A stretch of 64,000 nt of DNA, taken from NCBI GenBank assembly GCA_039029315.1, contig JBCCGK010000023.1, forward strand, positions 56,670 through 120,669, given 5' to 3'. This DNA is from JBCCCJ01 sp039029315 (GTDB lineage: Bacteria; Bacteroidota; Bacteroidia; J057). Under the pieces are notes generated by a model, which was not told where the DNA came from, made no database searches, and saw only the letters and a program-made list of their open reading frames with translations. This document shows positions 63,645 to 64,000 of the stretch, piece by piece (position 1 is the stretch's first letter; each line of letters starts with the position of its first letter). Position numbers and translations under genes: made by a program.

Positions 63645-63679
63645 TTTTTGTTCTCATAGTGGTGCTATGGGAACAAAAA
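63645..63679. terminator. 15-bp hairpin with A and T tracts
   Basis: TTTTTGTTCTCATAG, loop TGGTG, CTATGGGAACAAAAA: fifteen pairs including one G-U. The flanking T and A tracts make it look like a bidirectional terminator, but no gene ends close to it. Confidence 0.55.
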
Positions 63680-63687
63680 AAGCCGCC

Positions 63688-63710
63688 GGATGCGGAAAAA
63701 AGACGCATCC
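63688..63710. repeat. 7-bp hairpin
   Basis: GGATGCG, nine-nt A-rich loop, CGCATCC, nine bases after the 15-bp hairpin. On the minus strand it is followed, after six bases, by a run of seven T, so it could work with its neighbour as a terminator in that direction. Confidence 0.45.
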
Positions 63711-63840
63711 AAAAAATAAGGGATAGATGTTCAAACAGTTTCTAAGTTTGACTTTGGCCAAAATGGAAATTCAAATCTGCCTTCAAAGCCTTAAGTAAGT
63801 GGACAGGTTTATATTTGGCGATCATTTTCCACCCTCTCGC

Positions 63841-63858
63841 TCTCCCGCCAGCGGGAGA
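63841..63858. repeat. 8-bp GC-rich inverted repeat
   Basis: TCTCCCGC-CA-GCGGGAGA is a near-perfect palindrome with a two-base centre in a C/T-rich stretch, typical of dispersed intergenic repeats. Confidence 0.45.
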
Positions 63859-64000
63859 AATCAGCCCACAAGGCCAGGAATCAATGATTTTTCCTTTGGA
63901 GGGGGGAGGGGGAGGAATAGAATAGGCATATGTAAATATGTCCCCTATTTACAAGCCTATTTTCAATCAGAATTAATCAACATCCCCCAAAAACAGCGAA

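Larger units (their letters stand above)
63049..64000. other. Gene-poor end region with several inverted repeats
   Basis: No reading frame here has family features; a 76-codon frame at 63515-63745 overlaps strong hairpins and is probably not a gene. The region holds a 12-bp palindrome, a 14-bp inverted repeat, a 15-bp hairpin and two smaller hairpins (listed separately). It may be an intergenic repeat cluster or hold a non-coding RNA. Confidence 0.5.

Noticed and set aside
63515..63745. 76-codon plus-strand frame in the end region
   Set aside because: It overlaps two strong hairpins, has no signal, domain or ribosome-site support, and its composition is not protein-like.

Overview
ORGANISM. 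The window looks like a chromosomal piece of a Bacteroidota bacterium, probably an aerobic, marine or otherwise environmental member of the Saprospiria/Cytophagia side of the phylum (inference). The signs are a SusC/SusD pair, hybrid two-component regulators, many secreted proteins ending in type IX secretion sorting domains, an ASPIC/UnbV (CRTAC1-like) protein, and the DUF1501 plus PSCyt/PSD1 pair otherwise typical of Planctomycetes-like polysaccharide degraders. No rRNA gene, canonical tRNA, CRISPR array or insertion sequence was seen. REGION 1 (1-33 kb), a large fructan-type polysaccharide utilisation locus. An outer-membrane SusCD importer and a GH32 fructanase are followed by two tandem hybrid two-component sensors with periplasmic-binding-protein sensor domains of the fructose-sensing type. 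Converging on these is a probable eight-gene minus-strand operon: LamG-like secreted protein, second GH32, an orphan 5-hmdU-DNA-kinase-like protein, a sulfatase fused to a GH172 (DUF2961) domain, a PSCyt1/DUF1549/DUF1553 protein, a DUF1501 protein, a PfkB sugar kinase and a class II ketose-bisphosphate aldolase. A third, divergent GH32 lies further on. A shared bipartite direct-repeat motif precedes susC, the first GH32 and the head of the eight-gene operon, which suggests one regulon. The enzymes could release fructose outside or in the periplasm, phosphorylate it and split it to trioses; the sulfatase-GH172 fusion hints at a sulfated or unusual fructan or D-arabinan. REGION 2 (33-38 kb), an RNA-repair-like locus. 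rtcB (RNA ligase) and a slipin gene lie downstream of a structured leader holding a tRNA-like RNA with permuted order: T-arm first, acceptor stem closed by a tiny loop, then D-arm and a UUU anticodon arm. A regulator combining HTH, WYL and phytanoyl-CoA-dioxygenase-like domains is transcribed divergently. This is the most unusual system in the window. A ParE-type toxin with an amber stop and its antitoxin follow. REGION 3 (38.6-64 kb), mixed metabolism and surface genes: sugar oxidoreductase, sugar isomerase/epimerase, serine hydrolase, a repeat-rich adhesin-like protein, aminotransferase, YhcG-like nuclease, sterol desaturase-family hydroxylase, LytS/LytTR pair, enolase-superfamily sugar-acid dehydratase, GH2, VWA protein, XisH/XisI pair, VOC protein, PLP decarboxylase, LURP-one-like protein, esterase, metallopeptidase lipoprotein and a last type IX secreted protein. 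The final kilobase has no convincing gene but several strong inverted repeats. Functions rest on motif recognition by eye; no database search was run.
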